Shown: positions 7,578-16,416, counted from the stretch's first letter. The stretch is 64,000 nucleotides of DNA from Nitrogeniibacter mangrovi (GCF_010983895.1 NZ_CP048836.1:3472001-3536000), one strand, 5' to 3'. Notes: generated from the letters alone by a model not told the origin. Numbers and translations are program-made.

Positions 7578-10019
7578 ATGAGCAAACTCAAGCTTGTGAT
7601 GGTGGGCAACGGCATGGCCGGCGTCCGCACGCTGGAAGAACTGATCAAGATCGCGCCGGAGATGTACGACATCACCGTCTTCGGCGCCGAGCCGCATCCG
7701 AACTACAACCGGATCCTGCTCTCGCCGGTGCTGGCCGGCGAGATGACGGTCCAGGACATCATTCTCAATGACCTGGACTGGTACAGGGACAACGGCATCG
7801 ATCTGCGCCTGAACAACAAGGTGACGAAGATCGATCGCAAGGGCCGCAAGGTGTTCGCCGAGGATGGCAGCGAGGTCGCCTACGACCGCCTGCTGCTGGC
7901 CACGGGCTCGAACCCCTTCATGCTGCCGGTGCCGGGCGCCGACCTGCCGGGCGTGATCGCCTATCGCGACATCGCCGACACCGACGCCATGATCGACGCG
8001 GCCGCCAACCACAAGCACGCGGTGGTGATCGGCGCCGGCCTGCTCGGCCTGGAAGCGGCCAACGGCCTGGCCCTGCGCGGCATGGACGTGACCGTGGTGC
8101 ACATCGCCGACTGGATCATGGAGCGCCAGCTCGACAAGACCGCCGCCGACATGCTGCAGAAGTCGCTCGAAGCCAAGGGCCTCAAGTTCAGGCTGCCGGC
8201 CTTCACCGCCGAGCTGCAGGCCGGCGAGTCGGGCCGCGTGAGCAAGGTGGTGTTCAAGGACGGTGCGTCCATCCCCGCCGATCTGGTGGTGATGGCCGCC
8301 GGCATCCGCCCCAACACCGCGCTGGCCGAATCCGCCGGCATCTACTGCAACCGCGGCATCGTGGTGAACGACACCCTGCAGACCTACGATCCGCGCGTCT
8401 ATGCGGTGGGCGAATGCGCCAACCACCGCGGCATCGCCTACGGCCTGGTGGCGCCGCTGTTCGAGCAGGCCAAGGTGTGCGCCAACCACCTGGCCATGTA
8501 CGGCATCGGCCGCTACGTGGGCTCGGTGACCTCCACCAAGCTGAAGGTGACCGGCATCGACGTGTTCTCCGCCGGCAACTTCACGGGCGGCGAAGGCACC
8601 GAGGACATCGTCCTGCACGATCCCGGCGCGGGCGTGTACAAGCGTGTCGTGCTGCAGGACGACAAGCTGGTGGGCGCGGTCATGTACGGCGACACCAAGG
8701 ATGGTGCCTGGTACTTCCAGATGCTCAAGGACGGTCAGGACGTGGGCGAGATCCGCGATCACCTGCTGTTCGGCAACAGTCACCTGGGCGACGCCGGCCA
8801 CAAGGGCGCGAATTCCGCCGCCGCCATGCCCGACGAGGCCGAGGTGTGCGGCTGCAACGGGGTGTGCAAAGGCGACATCGTCAAGGCGATCAAGGCCGAG
8901 GGCCTGTTCACCCTCGACGACGTGCGCAAGCACACCAAGGCCTCGAGCTCGTGCGGTTCCTGCACCGGGCTGGTCGAGCAGATCCTGGCTTCGACCATCG
9001 GCGGCGCCTACACCCCCGCCGATTCCAACACCAAGGCGGTGTGCGGCTGTACCGATCACTCCCACGGCGAGGTGCGCGCCGCCATCCGCGATCACAAGCT
9101 GCTCTCCGCCCAGGCGGCCATGGCCTTCATGGAGTGGAAGACGCCCAACGGCTGCGCCTCCTGCCGCCCGGCACTGAACTACTACTGCATCTCCTCCTGG
9201 CCCCACGAGGCCACCGACGATGCCCAGAGCCGCTTCATCAACGAGCGCGCCCACGCCAACATCCAGAAGGACGGCACCTACTCGGTGGTGCCGCGCATGT
9301 GGGGCGGGCTGACCACGCCCAACGAGCTGCGCGCCATCGCCGATGCGGCCGAGAAGTACCAGGTGCCGACGGTGAAGGTCACCGGCGGCCAGCGCATCGA
9401 CCTGCTCGGGGTGAAGAAGAACGACCTGCCGCTGATCTGGCACGACCTCAACAAGGCCGGCATGGTCTCCGGCCATGCCTACGGCAAGTCGATCCGCACG
9501 GTGAAGACCTGCGTCGGCGCCGAGCACTGCCGCTTCGGCACCCAGCTGTCCATGAGCCTGGGGGTGAAGCTGGAGAAGATGCTGTTCGGCATGTGGAGCC
9601 CGCACAAGGTGAAGCTGGCCGTCTCCGGCTGCCCGCGCAACTGTGCCGAGGCCGGCATCAAGGACGTGGGCGTGATCGGCGTCGATTCCGGCTACGAGAT
9701 CTACGTGGCCGGCAACGGCGGCATCAAGACCGAGGTGGCCCAGTTCTTCAGCAAGGCCAAGACCGAGGAAGAGGTGATGGAGATCTCCGGCGCCTTCCTG
9801 CAGCTGTACCGCGAGGAAGGCTACTACCTGGAGCGCACGGTGCATTACATCGACCGGGTCGGCCTCGACTACGTGAAGTCGAAGGTCCTCGACGACGACG
9901 ACAACCGCAAGGCCCTGTACGAGCGCCTGCTGTTCGCCCTGCAGGACTACAAGGATCCGTGGCAGGAGCGGGCCGAGGAGCCCCAGCTGCGCGCCGCCTT
10001 CGAAGATTTCGCCGTCTGA
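7578..10019 (+). CDS. nirB: NAD(P)H-dependent assimilatory nitrite reductase, large subunit
   Basis: Reduces nitrite to ammonium with six electrons in the cytoplasm. The domain order in 813 residues is: FAD/NAD(P)H-binding domains (VMVGNGMAGVRTLEEL at the N-terminus), two BFD-like [2Fe-2S] modules (EVCGCNGVCKG with SSCGSCTG, then AVCGCTDHSHG with NGCASCRP), a nitrite/sulfite reductase ferredoxin-like half-domain, and the siroheme-[4Fe-4S] domain with CVGAEHC and CPRNC. The start at 7578 is preceded by AAGGA with 7-base spacing; an in-frame ATG at 7560 would add six residues. nirD follows after 18 bases. Regulation by NtrC/sigma-54 and NasR is predicted from the upstream region. The siroheme cofactor could be completed by the CbiX-type chelatase at 34502. 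Confidence 0.96.
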   Translation: MSKLKLVMVGNGMAGVRTLEELIKIAPEMYDITVFGAEPHPNYNRILLSPVLAGEMTVQDIILNDLDWYRDNGIDLRLNNKVTKIDRKGRKVFAEDGSEVAYDRLLLATGSNPFMLPVPGADLPGVIAYRDIADTDAMIDAAANHKHAVVIGAGLLGLEAANGLALRGMDVTVVHIADWIMERQLDKTAADMLQKSLEAKGLKFRLPAFTAELQAGESGRVSKVVFKDGASIPADLVVMAAGIRPNTALAESAGIYCNRGIVVNDTLQTYDPRVYAVGECANHRGIAYGLVAPLFEQAKVCANHLAMYGIGRYVGSVTSTKLKVTGIDVFSAGNFTGGEGTEDIVLHDPGAGVYKRVVLQDDKLVGAVMYGDTKDGAWYFQMLKDGQDVGEIRDHLLFGNSHLGDAGHKGANSAAAMPDEAEVCGCNGVCKGDIVKAIKAEGLFTLDDVRKHTKASSSCGSCTGLVEQILASTIGGAYTPADSNTKAVCGCTDHSHGEVRAAIRDHKLLSAQAAMAFMEWKTPNGCASCRPALNYYCISSWPHEATDDAQSRFINERAHANIQKDGTYSVVPRMWGGLTTPNELRAIADAAEKYQVPTVKVTGGQRIDLLGVKKNDLPLIWHDLNKAGMVSGHAYGKSIRTVKTCVGAEHCRFGTQLSMSLGVKLEKMLFGMWSPHKVKLAVSGCPRNCAEAGIKDVGVIGVDSGYEIYVAGNGGIKTEVAQFFSKAKTEEEVMEISGAFLQLYREEGYYLERTVHYIDRVGLDYVKSKVLDDDDNRKALYERLLFALQDYKDPWQERAEEPQLRAAFEDFAV

Positions 10020-10037
10020 TCGCCCGAGGAATTCGCC

Positions 10038-10367
10038 ATGACCACCACCATCGACAACGCCACCTGGCACCGCATCTGCGCGCTCGAGGACATCCCGGTC
10101 CTCGGCTCGCGGGTCGTCAAATCCACCGCCCACGGCGACATCGCCATCTTCCGCAATCGCGAGGACGAGATCTTCGCCATGCATGACAAGTGCCCGCACA
10201 AGGGCGGGCCACTGTCCCAGGGCATCGTCTCCGGGCGCACCGTCACCTGCCCGCTGCACAACTGGAAGATCCAGCTCGACAACGGCGAGGCCGTCGCGCC
10301 CGACGTGGGCTGCTCCCGGCCTTTCGCCGTCAAGGTCGAGGACGGCACGGTACTGCTCCAGCTCTGA
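10038..10367 (+). CDS. nirD: Nitrite reductase small subunit (Rieske-type)
   Basis: The 109-residue partner of NirB. It has the Rieske fold with CPHKGGPL and CPLHNW, so both Cys-x-His ligand pairs of a [2Fe-2S] cluster are present (many NirD proteins lack some of them). It lies 18 bases after nirB with an AGGAATTCGCC ribosome-binding region, so it is in the same transcript. It is required for NirB activity in the NADH-dependent assimilatory enzyme. Confidence 0.95.
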   Translation: MTTTIDNATWHRICALEDIPVLGSRVVKSTAHGDIAIFRNREDEIFAMHDKCPHKGGPLSQGIVSGRTVTCPLHNWKIQLDNGEAVAPDVGCSRPFAVKVEDGTVLLQL

Positions 10368-10485
10368 AGCGCATCCCCCACCGCACGACCGCGGACGCCC
10401 ACGGGCGCCCGCGTCGGCGGCGCGCAGCCCATCGAAAAATCAATGTGCTGCAAAAACAGATAGTTAGCATTTAACGAGGTTAATC

Positions 10486-11955
10486 ATGAGTCAGGATAAG
10501 GGGTTCAACCTGCTGTCCTTCACCGGCAAGATGAAGATCCTCCATCTGTCGTGGATGGTGTTCTTCATCACCTTCTTCGTGTGGTTCAACCACGCGCCCA
10601 TGCTCGGTGCCATCGGCGCCTCCCTCGGCCTCGACAAGGCCCAGCTCAAGACCCTGCTGATCCTCAACGTGGCGCTCACCATCCCGGCGCGCGTGCTCAT
10701 CGGCATGCTCACCGACAAGTACGGCCCGCGCATCATCTACGCCGCGCTGCTGTTCATCTCCGCCATCCCCTGCTTCATGTTCGCCATGGCCGACAGCTTC
10801 ACCCAGGCGGCGATCTCGCGCTTCATGCTCGGCTTCATCGGGGCCGGCTTCGTGATCGGCATCCGCATGGTCAGCGAGTGGTTCCCGGCCAACGAGCTGG
10901 GCACGGCCGAAGGCATCTACGGCGGCTGGGGCAACTTCGGCTCGGCCGCCGGCGCCATGCTGCTGCCGACCATCGCGCTCATGTTCGGCGGCGAGAACGG
11001 CTGGCGCTGGGCCATCGGCCTGACCGGTGCGCTGTCGCTGGTGTTCTCCTTCATCTGGTACGCGAACGTGAGCGACACGCCCAAGGGCTCGACCTACTTC
11101 AAGCCCAAGAAGCATGGCGGCATGGAGGTGACCAGCACCGGCGACTTCTTCTTCCTGCTGGTCATGAAGATCCCCATGTACGCGGCGCTCGCCCTGCTCA
11201 CCTGGAAGCTCTCGCCGGCCGGCGTGAGCCTGCTGTCCGCCGGTGCCGCCGACATCCTCTACGTGGTGCTGGCCGCCATCCTCGCCTACGACTGCTGGGG
11301 CGCCTGGAAGGTCAACCACGAGGTGTTCGTCACGCCGGTGCCGCAGGTGCATCGCTACAAGTTCAAGCAGGTGGCGGTGCTCAACATCCTCTACTTCTGC
11401 ACCTTCGGCTCGGAGCTGGCGGTGGTCTCGATGCTGCCCCTGTTCTTCGCCGAGACCTTCCATCTCGATCCGGTCTATGCCGGCCTGGTCGCCTCCGCCT
11501 ACGCCTTCATGAACCTCATGTCGCGCCCCGGGGGCGGCTGGCTCTCGGATCGCTTCGGGCGCAAGAAGACCCTGCTCATCCTGACCGCGGGCCTGGCCGG
11601 CGGCTACGCCCTGATGGCGCTCACCAACGGCACCTGGCCGCTGGCGGTGGCGGTGCTGGTGGCCATGGCCTGCTCCTTCTTCGTGCAGGCCGGCGAGGGC
11701 GCCGTGTTCGCCGTGGTGCCGCTGATCAAGCGCCGCCTGACCGGCCAGATCGCCGGCATGACCGGGGCCTACGGCAACGTCGGCGCGGTGGTGTACCTGA
11801 CCGTGCTGTCCATGGTCAGCTACGAAGTGTTCTTTGCCGTGATCGCCCTGACCGCGGTCGTCGGTTTCGTCACCCTGCTGTTCATGGAAGAGCCCAAGGG
11901 CCACATGGCCGAGGTGCGCGAAGACGGCTCGGTGGAGCTGATCAGCGTCAGTTGA
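10486..11955 (+). CDS. narK: NarK/NasA-type nitrate/nitrite transporter (MFS)
   Basis: A 489-residue major facilitator with 12 predicted helices. It carries the nitrate-porter signature region (GFIGAGFVIGIRMVSEWF and YGGWGNFGSAAGAML), including the Gly-rich stretches and Arg residues that bind nitrate in NarK. A second porter signature is near GMTGAYGNVGAVVYL. Placement after nirBD supports an assimilatory role as importer or as nitrate/nitrite exchanger. CGAGG lies about 8 bases before the start codon. The 118-base gap after nirD holds an inverted repeat (GACGC/GCGTC arms, ~10393-10413) but no clear promoter, so read-through from the sigma-54 promoter is likely. The nrt ABC importer 6 kb away offers a second uptake route. 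Confidence 0.92.
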   Translation: MSQDKGFNLLSFTGKMKILHLSWMVFFITFFVWFNHAPMLGAIGASLGLDKAQLKTLLILNVALTIPARVLIGMLTDKYGPRIIYAALLFISAIPCFMFAMADSFTQAAISRFMLGFIGAGFVIGIRMVSEWFPANELGTAEGIYGGWGNFGSAAGAMLLPTIALMFGGENGWRWAIGLTGALSLVFSFIWYANVSDTPKGSTYFKPKKHGGMEVTSTGDFFFLLVMKIPMYAALALLTWKLSPAGVSLLSAGAADILYVVLAAILAYDCWGAWKVNHEVFVTPVPQVHRYKFKQVAVLNILYFCTFGSELAVVSMLPLFFAETFHLDPVYAGLVASAYAFMNLMSRPGGGWLSDRFGRKKTLLILTAGLAGGYALMALTNGTWPLAVAVLVAMACSFFVQAGEGAVFAVVPLIKRRLTGQIAGMTGAYGNVGAVVYLTVLSMVSYEVFFAVIALTAVVGFVTLLFMEEPKGHMAEVREDGSVELISVS

Positions 11956-11965
11956 GGGGGGAGAA

Positions 11966-12016
11966 GAACGCTCCGCCGCCCGGCACGGTCCTCGCCGGGC
12001 GGCATATGGAGCGTTC
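11966..12016 (+). repeat. Long imperfect stem-loop after narK
   Basis: Two nested complementary blocks, GAACGCTCC with GGAGCGTTC and CCGCCCGGC with GCCGGGCGG, fold into one large hairpin beginning 11 bases after the narK stop. There is no T-run, so it may stabilise or process the mRNA rather than terminate it. Confidence 0.55.
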
Positions 12017-12024
12017 CCTGGCGG

Positions 12025-12055
12025 GGGCGGCCCAGGCGGGCCGCCCGTGCCTTTT
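12025..12055 (+). terminator. Rho-independent terminator after narK
   Basis: A perfect 9-bp GC-rich stem (GGGCGGCCC at 12025-12033, GGGCCGCCC at 12038-12046) with loop AGGC, followed by GTGCCTTTT. The T-tract is short and offset, so termination may be partial, allowing some read-through into the kinase gene. Confidence 0.6.
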
Positions 12056-12120
12056 CAGCGCCCACCCCGGCACCGGATAATCGCCCCATCCCGTCACGCC
12101 CCGAGCGCACCCACGAGCCC

Positions 12121-13839
12121 ATGAGCGAACCCCTGAAAGTCCGATTCGGCGGTCATTCGAGCGCCGGCATCAAGGCCATCAACCAGGACGCCTTCGCCGC
12201 GCACCTGCCCGAGGCCGCCGGCGAGCGCGACCTCAAGGGCGCCACCGCGGTGATCTGCGACGGCGTCAGCGCGGCGGCCGAATCCGAGGTGGCCAGCCAG
12301 ATGGCGGTCACCGGCTTCATCACCGACTACTACGCCACCCCGCCGACCTGGAGCGTGCGCAAGGCCGCCGGCACCGTCCTCAACGGCCTCAACCACTGGG
12401 TCTATCGACAGAACGCGGCCCGCCAGGGCAGCCGCGACAGCATGCTCACCACCTTCTCCGCGGCGGTGATCAAGTCCAACACCCTGCATGTGTTCCATGC
12501 CGGCGACACCCGCATCTGGCACCAGCGCGGCGCGACCCTCGACTGCCTGACCCGCGATCACGTGATGACCGAAGGCGGGCGCGATTTCCTCGCCCGCGCG
12601 CTCGGGGCCGACTCGCATCTGGAGGTGGATTACCTGTCGCGCGAACTGGCGGTGGGCGATCGCGTCCTCCTGAGCACCGACGGGGTGCACGGCTTCGTGC
12701 CGCCCGCCCGCCTGCGCGAACTGCTCGGCGCCGCGGACGATCTGGAGACCATCGCCCGGCGCATGACCGACGAGGCGCTGGCCCAGGGTGCCGACGACAA
12801 CGTCTCGGTCCTGATCGTGGCGGTGGACCACCTGCCCCTGGAGACGCTGGAAGAGACCTACCGGCGCCTGATGCAGCGCCCGATCCCGCCGGTGCTCGCG
12901 CCGGGCAACCGGATCGACGGCTTCGAGGTGCTGGAGGTGATCTTCTCCGGCACCCGCAGCCACATGTACCGGGTCAAGGACAGCGACAGCGGCGCGCACT
13001 ACGTGCTCAAGGCGCCGTCGCAGACCTTCGCCGAGGACGCCATCTACCTCGACGGCTTCATCCGCGAGGAGTGGGTCGGCCAGCGCATCGACCACCCCAA
13101 CGTGATGAAGACCTACGAGAACCCGCGCGGCAAGCAGTTCATGTACTACCTGGGCGAGCACATCGTCGGCATGAACCTGCGCGAGTGGATGCAGGACAAT
13201 CCCAGCCCGCCGCTCGACGCGGTGCGCGCCGTCATCCGCCAGGTGATCGCCGGGCTGCGCGCCTTCCAGCGCGCCGACATGGTGCATCAGGATCTCAAGC
13301 CCGAGAACATCATGATCGACCGCGACGGGCGGGTGAAGATCCTCGACTTCGGCACCGTGCTCATCGCCGGCACCGACGAGATCGCCTCGCCGCTGGACAA
13401 GTCCGTGCCCCAGGGCAGCGTCAACTACGTGGCCCCCGAATACCTCATGGGCGAGCCGGGCTCGTTCCGCAGCGACCTGTTCTCGCTCGCGGTCATCACC
13501 TACGAGATGATCACCGGCGCCCTGCCCTTCGACGAACCGGCGATCAAGCGCACCCGCATCGGCTCCTACACCGAACTGCGCTACATCCCCGCGCGCCACC
13601 GCCGCCATGACCTGCCCATCTGGGTCGAAGCCTGCCTGAAGAAGGCGCTGCAGCCCAATCCGGCCCAGCGCTACGAGGCCTTCTCCGAGTTCGAGCAGGA
13701 CTTCACCGTGCCCAACCCGCTGCTCGAGGCCGACCTGCGCCGCCGCCCGCTGCTGGAGAAGGACCCGGCGCGCTTCTGGAAGGCGCTGGCCATCGCCCTG
13801 CTGGTGCTCAACATCGTGCAGCTGGCCTGGCATCACTGA
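12121..13839 (+). CDS. PP2C-type phosphatase fused to Ser/Thr protein kinase, membrane-anchored
   Basis: A 572-residue fusion. Residues ~1-240 are a PP2C phosphatase (NQD in SAGIKAINQDAF, CDG, GDTRIW, STDGV, ADDNVSV supply the metal-binding acidic residues). Residues ~260-540 are a Hanks-type kinase with VLK (ATP lysine), HQDLKPEN (catalytic loop), DFGT and VAPEYL. The glycine-rich loop is weak (FSGTRSHMYRV). A single C-terminal helix (residues ~551-569) should anchor it in the inner membrane with both domains in the cytoplasm. It sits between narK and nasR; similar fusions occur beside nitrate-assimilation genes in Pseudomonas (established synteny from memory). Its substrates are unknown; control of nitrate transport or NasR is a reasonable guess. 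Confidence 0.88.
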   Translation: MSEPLKVRFGGHSSAGIKAINQDAFAAHLPEAAGERDLKGATAVICDGVSAAAESEVASQMAVTGFITDYYATPPTWSVRKAAGTVLNGLNHWVYRQNAARQGSRDSMLTTFSAAVIKSNTLHVFHAGDTRIWHQRGATLDCLTRDHVMTEGGRDFLARALGADSHLEVDYLSRELAVGDRVLLSTDGVHGFVPPARLRELLGAADDLETIARRMTDEALAQGADDNVSVLIVAVDHLPLETLEETYRRLMQRPIPPVLAPGNRIDGFEVLEVIFSGTRSHMYRVKDSDSGAHYVLKAPSQTFAEDAIYLDGFIREEWVGQRIDHPNVMKTYENPRGKQFMYYLGEHIVGMNLREWMQDNPSPPLDAVRAVIRQVIAGLRAFQRADMVHQDLKPENIMIDRDGRVKILDFGTVLIAGTDEIASPLDKSVPQGSVNYVAPEYLMGEPGSFRSDLFSLAVITYEMITGALPFDEPAIKRTRIGSYTELRYIPARHRRHDLPIWVEACLKKALQPNPAQRYEAFSEFEQDFTVPNPLLEADLRRRPLLEKDPARFWKALAIALLVLNIVQLAWHH

Positions 13840-13893
13840 GGCCGTGGAAACAATGAGATACTTGCCACAGTCGCACAGGAACCCCGCCCCATC

Positions 13894-15192
13894 ATGTCCA
13901 CCGAACTGACGGTTTCCAACATCGTTCTGGTCGCCAAGCAGCACGAAATCGAGGAGCTCAGGCACCTCGAGGCCCGTGCCCAGCTGGTCGGCGACATCGG
14001 CGCCCTGATCCACTGCCTGCAGAACGAGCGTGGCGCCTCGAGCCTGTTCCTCGCCTCCGCCGGGGCGCGCTTCGGCGACACCCGCCAAGCGCTCATCGCC
14101 GCCTCGCGGGAACGCGAAGGCGCCCTGCGCACCAGCTTCGACACCCTGCTGCAGCACTCCAACCACGGCAGCGCCAAGCTCTACTCGCTGATGGCCTGGG
14201 TGCTGCTCGGCCTCGACGCCCTGCCCGCCCTGCGCGCCCAGGTGGACGCCCAGCAGCTCGGCCCCGACGAAGCCGTGGCCGCCTTCAGCCGGCTCATTTC
14301 GGGGCTCGCCTCGCTGATCTTCGAAGTGGCCGACACCACCGTCAATCCGGGCATCTCGCGCTCGCTGGTGGCGCTGTTCAACTTCGTCCAGGGCAAGGAG
14401 CTGGCCGGGCAGGAGCGCGCGGTGGGCGCCGCCATGTTCGCCTCCGGCCAGTGCGACGCACCCCACCAGCAGCGCATCCTCGATCTCATCGACGCCCAGG
14501 AACGCAACTTCCAGGTGTTCTGCGAATTCGCCGACGAGACCTCCCTCGCCCCCTGGCAGGAAATGCATGTGGCGCCCTACGTGGTCATCCTCGAGCGCCT
14601 GCGCCGGGTACTGGGCAGCGCCAAGCCCGGCGCCGCGCTCGACGCCAACCAGAGCGACAAGTGGTTCGAATGCTGCTCCGACCGGCTCGCCGCCATGTGG
14701 TCGCTGCAATGCCTGCAGGTGGAACGCCTGCAGGCCCAGTGCGCCCACCTGATCGCCGAGGCCGAGCGCGAGCTGACCGACTCCGAGGGGCTGCTCACCC
14801 AGCTGCGCAACAGCCCGCCGCCGAGCGCCGGTCTGGGCGAACGCTTCTTCGACCCCAACATCCCCATCGACCACGCGCTGCGCTTCACCCCCACCGAGGG
14901 CGGCGCGCCACCGGTCGAGCGCTCGATCATCGAAGTCCTCCAGGCCCAGTCCGAGCGCATCGCCAACATGGAAACGGAGCTGGATTCGGCACGCCGCGCC
15001 CTCAACGAGCGCAAGGTGATCGAACGCGCCAAGGGCGTGCTCATGGCCCGTTTCAACCTCACCGAGGAAGCGGCCTACAAGATGCTGCAGAAGACCTCGA
15101 TGGACCAGAACCGGCGCCTGGCCGAGGTCGCCGAGGCGGTGCTCGCCCTGCCCGCCTTCTTCACCCCGCAGCCGGCCACCCCGCGCCGCTGA
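13894..15192 (+). CDS. nasR: NasR-like nitrate/nitrite-sensing antiterminator (NIT-ANTAR)
   Basis: A 432-residue regulator. The N-terminal ~300 residues form an all-helical NIT domain (NERGASSLFLASAG is the conserved start region) that binds nitrate and nitrite. The C-terminal ~70 residues are an ANTAR RNA-binding domain (ERKVIERAKGVLMARFN and EEAAYKMLQKTSMDQNRRL). In Klebsiella, NasR bound to nitrate or nitrite prevents termination in the nasF leader. Candidate hairpin targets here are in the nirB leader (7457-7519) and the nrtA leader (20993-21107, - strand). It starts 54 bases after the kinase gene and probably shares its transcript. Confidence 0.92.
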   Translation: MSTELTVSNIVLVAKQHEIEELRHLEARAQLVGDIGALIHCLQNERGASSLFLASAGARFGDTRQALIAASREREGALRTSFDTLLQHSNHGSAKLYSLMAWVLLGLDALPALRAQVDAQQLGPDEAVAAFSRLISGLASLIFEVADTTVNPGISRSLVALFNFVQGKELAGQERAVGAAMFASGQCDAPHQQRILDLIDAQERNFQVFCEFADETSLAPWQEMHVAPYVVILERLRRVLGSAKPGAALDANQSDKWFECCSDRLAAMWSLQCLQVERLQAQCAHLIAEAERELTDSEGLLTQLRNSPPPSAGLGERFFDPNIPIDHALRFTPTEGGAPPVERSIIEVLQAQSERIANMETELDSARRALNERKVIERAKGVLMARFNLTEEAAYKMLQKTSMDQNRRLAEVAEAVLALPAFFTPQPATPRR

Positions 15193-15296
15193 GGGCACCC
15201 GGCCGGGGCCGGTCGTCATCGTTTTGCGCTAATCTGTCGTTCGTGGCCGGCCCGATGCGGCCGGCCGGCGATTTCGACACCGACCGGAGAACACAC

Positions 15297-15593
15297 ATGG
15301 CAAACGAGGGCTATCACGAACCCATCGGGGAACTGAGCGACGAGACCCGGGACATGCACCGGGCGATCACCTCGCTCATGGAAGAACTCGAGGCCGTCGA
15401 CTGGTACAACCAGCGCGTCGATGCCTGCAAGGACGAGGAGCTCAAACACATCCTCGCCCACAACCGCGACGAGGAAAAGGAGCACGCGGCCATGGTGCTC
15501 GAGTGGATCCGGCGCCGCGACCCGAAGTTCGACCACGAGCTGAAGGACTGGCTGTTCACCGACAAGTCGCTGAGCCACGGCGACGGCCACTGA
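15297..15593 (+). CDS. Encapsulated-ferritin (EncFtn) family protein
   Basis: A 98-residue two-helix protein matching the encapsulin-associated ferritin EncFtn of Rhodospirillum rubrum. The ferroxidase residues are present: E30, E60 and H63, with W36 and Y37 beside the metal site and E29/E32 at the entry position. EncFtn forms a decamer that oxidises Fe(II) and normally works inside an encapsulin nanocompartment. No encapsulin shell gene lies in the window, and the C-terminus (DWLFTDKSLSHGDGH) shows no obvious cargo-loading peptide. GGAGAA sits 7 bases before the ATG. The family is clear; whether it is ever encapsulated here is open. Confidence 0.88.
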   Translation: MANEGYHEPIGELSDETRDMHRAITSLMEELEAVDWYNQRVDACKDEELKHILAHNRDEEKEHAAMVLEWIRRRDPKFDHELKDWLFTDKSLSHGDGH

Positions 15594-15636
15594 TCGCGCG
15601 GCGTCGGCGGCCGGGTCCGTGCCTGCCGGATTGCCG

Positions 15637-16098
15637 ATGCCCGTCGCCCCGGCGACCGCGGACACCTGGCGCCTGTGGATCGACGGCACGGCCGCGCCCA
15701 ACCCGGGCCGGATCGGCCTGGGGGTCGTCCTCGAGTCACCCGACGGACAGCGCCACGAGAACGCCGTGCGCGCCACCGAGGGCTGCAACAACGTCGCCGA
15801 ACTCCAGGCGCTGCTCCACGGGCTGAGCCTCGCGCTGGACGCCGGCGCCCGGGCGATTGCGATCTACAGCGACAGTGATTTCGTGGTGCGCCACGTGGGC
15901 GGCGACGGGCACACCGACGTGGCGCCGCTCGAGGCGCTGGTCAGGCGCGCCCGCACCGCGATGGCGGCCTTCGCGGTGGCGACCCTGCACTGGATTCCCC
16001 GTCACCGCAACGGCGCGGCCGACCGGCTGGCACGGCAGGCGATCGGGCTGGCGCCCAAACCGGCCCTCCGGCCGGTCTCGCGCAAGCGGCGGCGCTGA
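15637..16098 (+). CDS. RNase H-like protein (RnhA superfamily)
   Basis: A protein of about 153 residues with the RNase H fold and its four acidic active-site positions visible: D in WIDGTAAPNPG, E in NVAELQALL, D in YSDSDFVV and D in NGAADRLA. Members cleave the RNA strand of RNA-DNA hybrids. It is shorter and more divergent than typical RnhA and resembles the second, cell-wall-free group of bacterial RNase HI paralogues. The start is uncertain: a GTG at 15619 would add six residues. It lies 43 bases after the EncFtn gene; no functional link is known. Confidence 0.78.
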   Translation: MPVAPATADTWRLWIDGTAAPNPGRIGLGVVLESPDGQRHENAVRATEGCNNVAELQALLHGLSLALDAGARAIAIYSDSDFVVRHVGGDGHTDVAPLEALVRRARTAMAAFAVATLHWIPRHRNGAADRLARQAIGLAPKPALRPVSRKRRR

Positions 16099-16110
16099 GC
16101 GCCCGAGCCG

Positions 16111-16416
16111 CTACTTCAACACCTGGACGATCTGTGCCCCGAGCTGGTACTGACCGGACTCGGTCCGGTGGCAGCGCTTGACCTCGACCCGCACATGCAG
16201 CGGCGGCCGGTCGACACCGCCGTCGGGTTGCCGCACCAGGACGTCGAGCACCTCGGCCAGTTGCGGCACATAGCTGCTCTCCAGGGTCAGCCCACCGGTG
16301 CTGATCTCGAGACAGCGCGCTTCGTAGCGGGTGTTCTGGTGGGGGGCTTGGATGAGGGCATCGCAGCCGAGCGGGATGCGCCGGGCACTGCGGCGGTCGT
16401 CACGGGCGTTGGTCAT
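16111..16416 (-). CDS. PilZ domain protein
   Basis: A 101-residue single PilZ domain, the cyclic di-GMP-binding fold. The N-terminal RRSARR matches the RxxxR motif and ISTGGLTLES matches the [D/N]xSxxG motif with a conservative change in the first position. Cyclic di-GMP binding is therefore likely. It converges with the RNase H-like gene, 12 bases apart. It stands alone, so its output is unknown. Confidence 0.82.
   Translation of the reverse strand: MTNARDDRRSARRIPLGCDALIQAPHQNTRYEARCLEISTGGLTLESSYVPQLAEVLDVLVRQPDGGVDRPPLHVRVEVKRCHRTESGQYQLGAQIVQVLK

Noticed and set aside
10393-10413. Inverted repeat between nirD and narK as terminator
   Set aside because: The arms are short and imperfect and no T-run follows; probably read through.
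12094-15219. A 1041-codon open frame on the - strand, opposite the kinase and nasR genes
   Set aside because: It is antisense to two genes with clear catalytic motifs, shows no recognisable domain, and has the His/Gln/Val/Gly-rich composition typical of antisense frames in GC-rich DNA.
15193-16098. Encapsulin shell gene beside the EncFtn gene
   Set aside because: Neither flank encodes an HK97-fold protein; neighbours are nasR and an RNase H-like gene.
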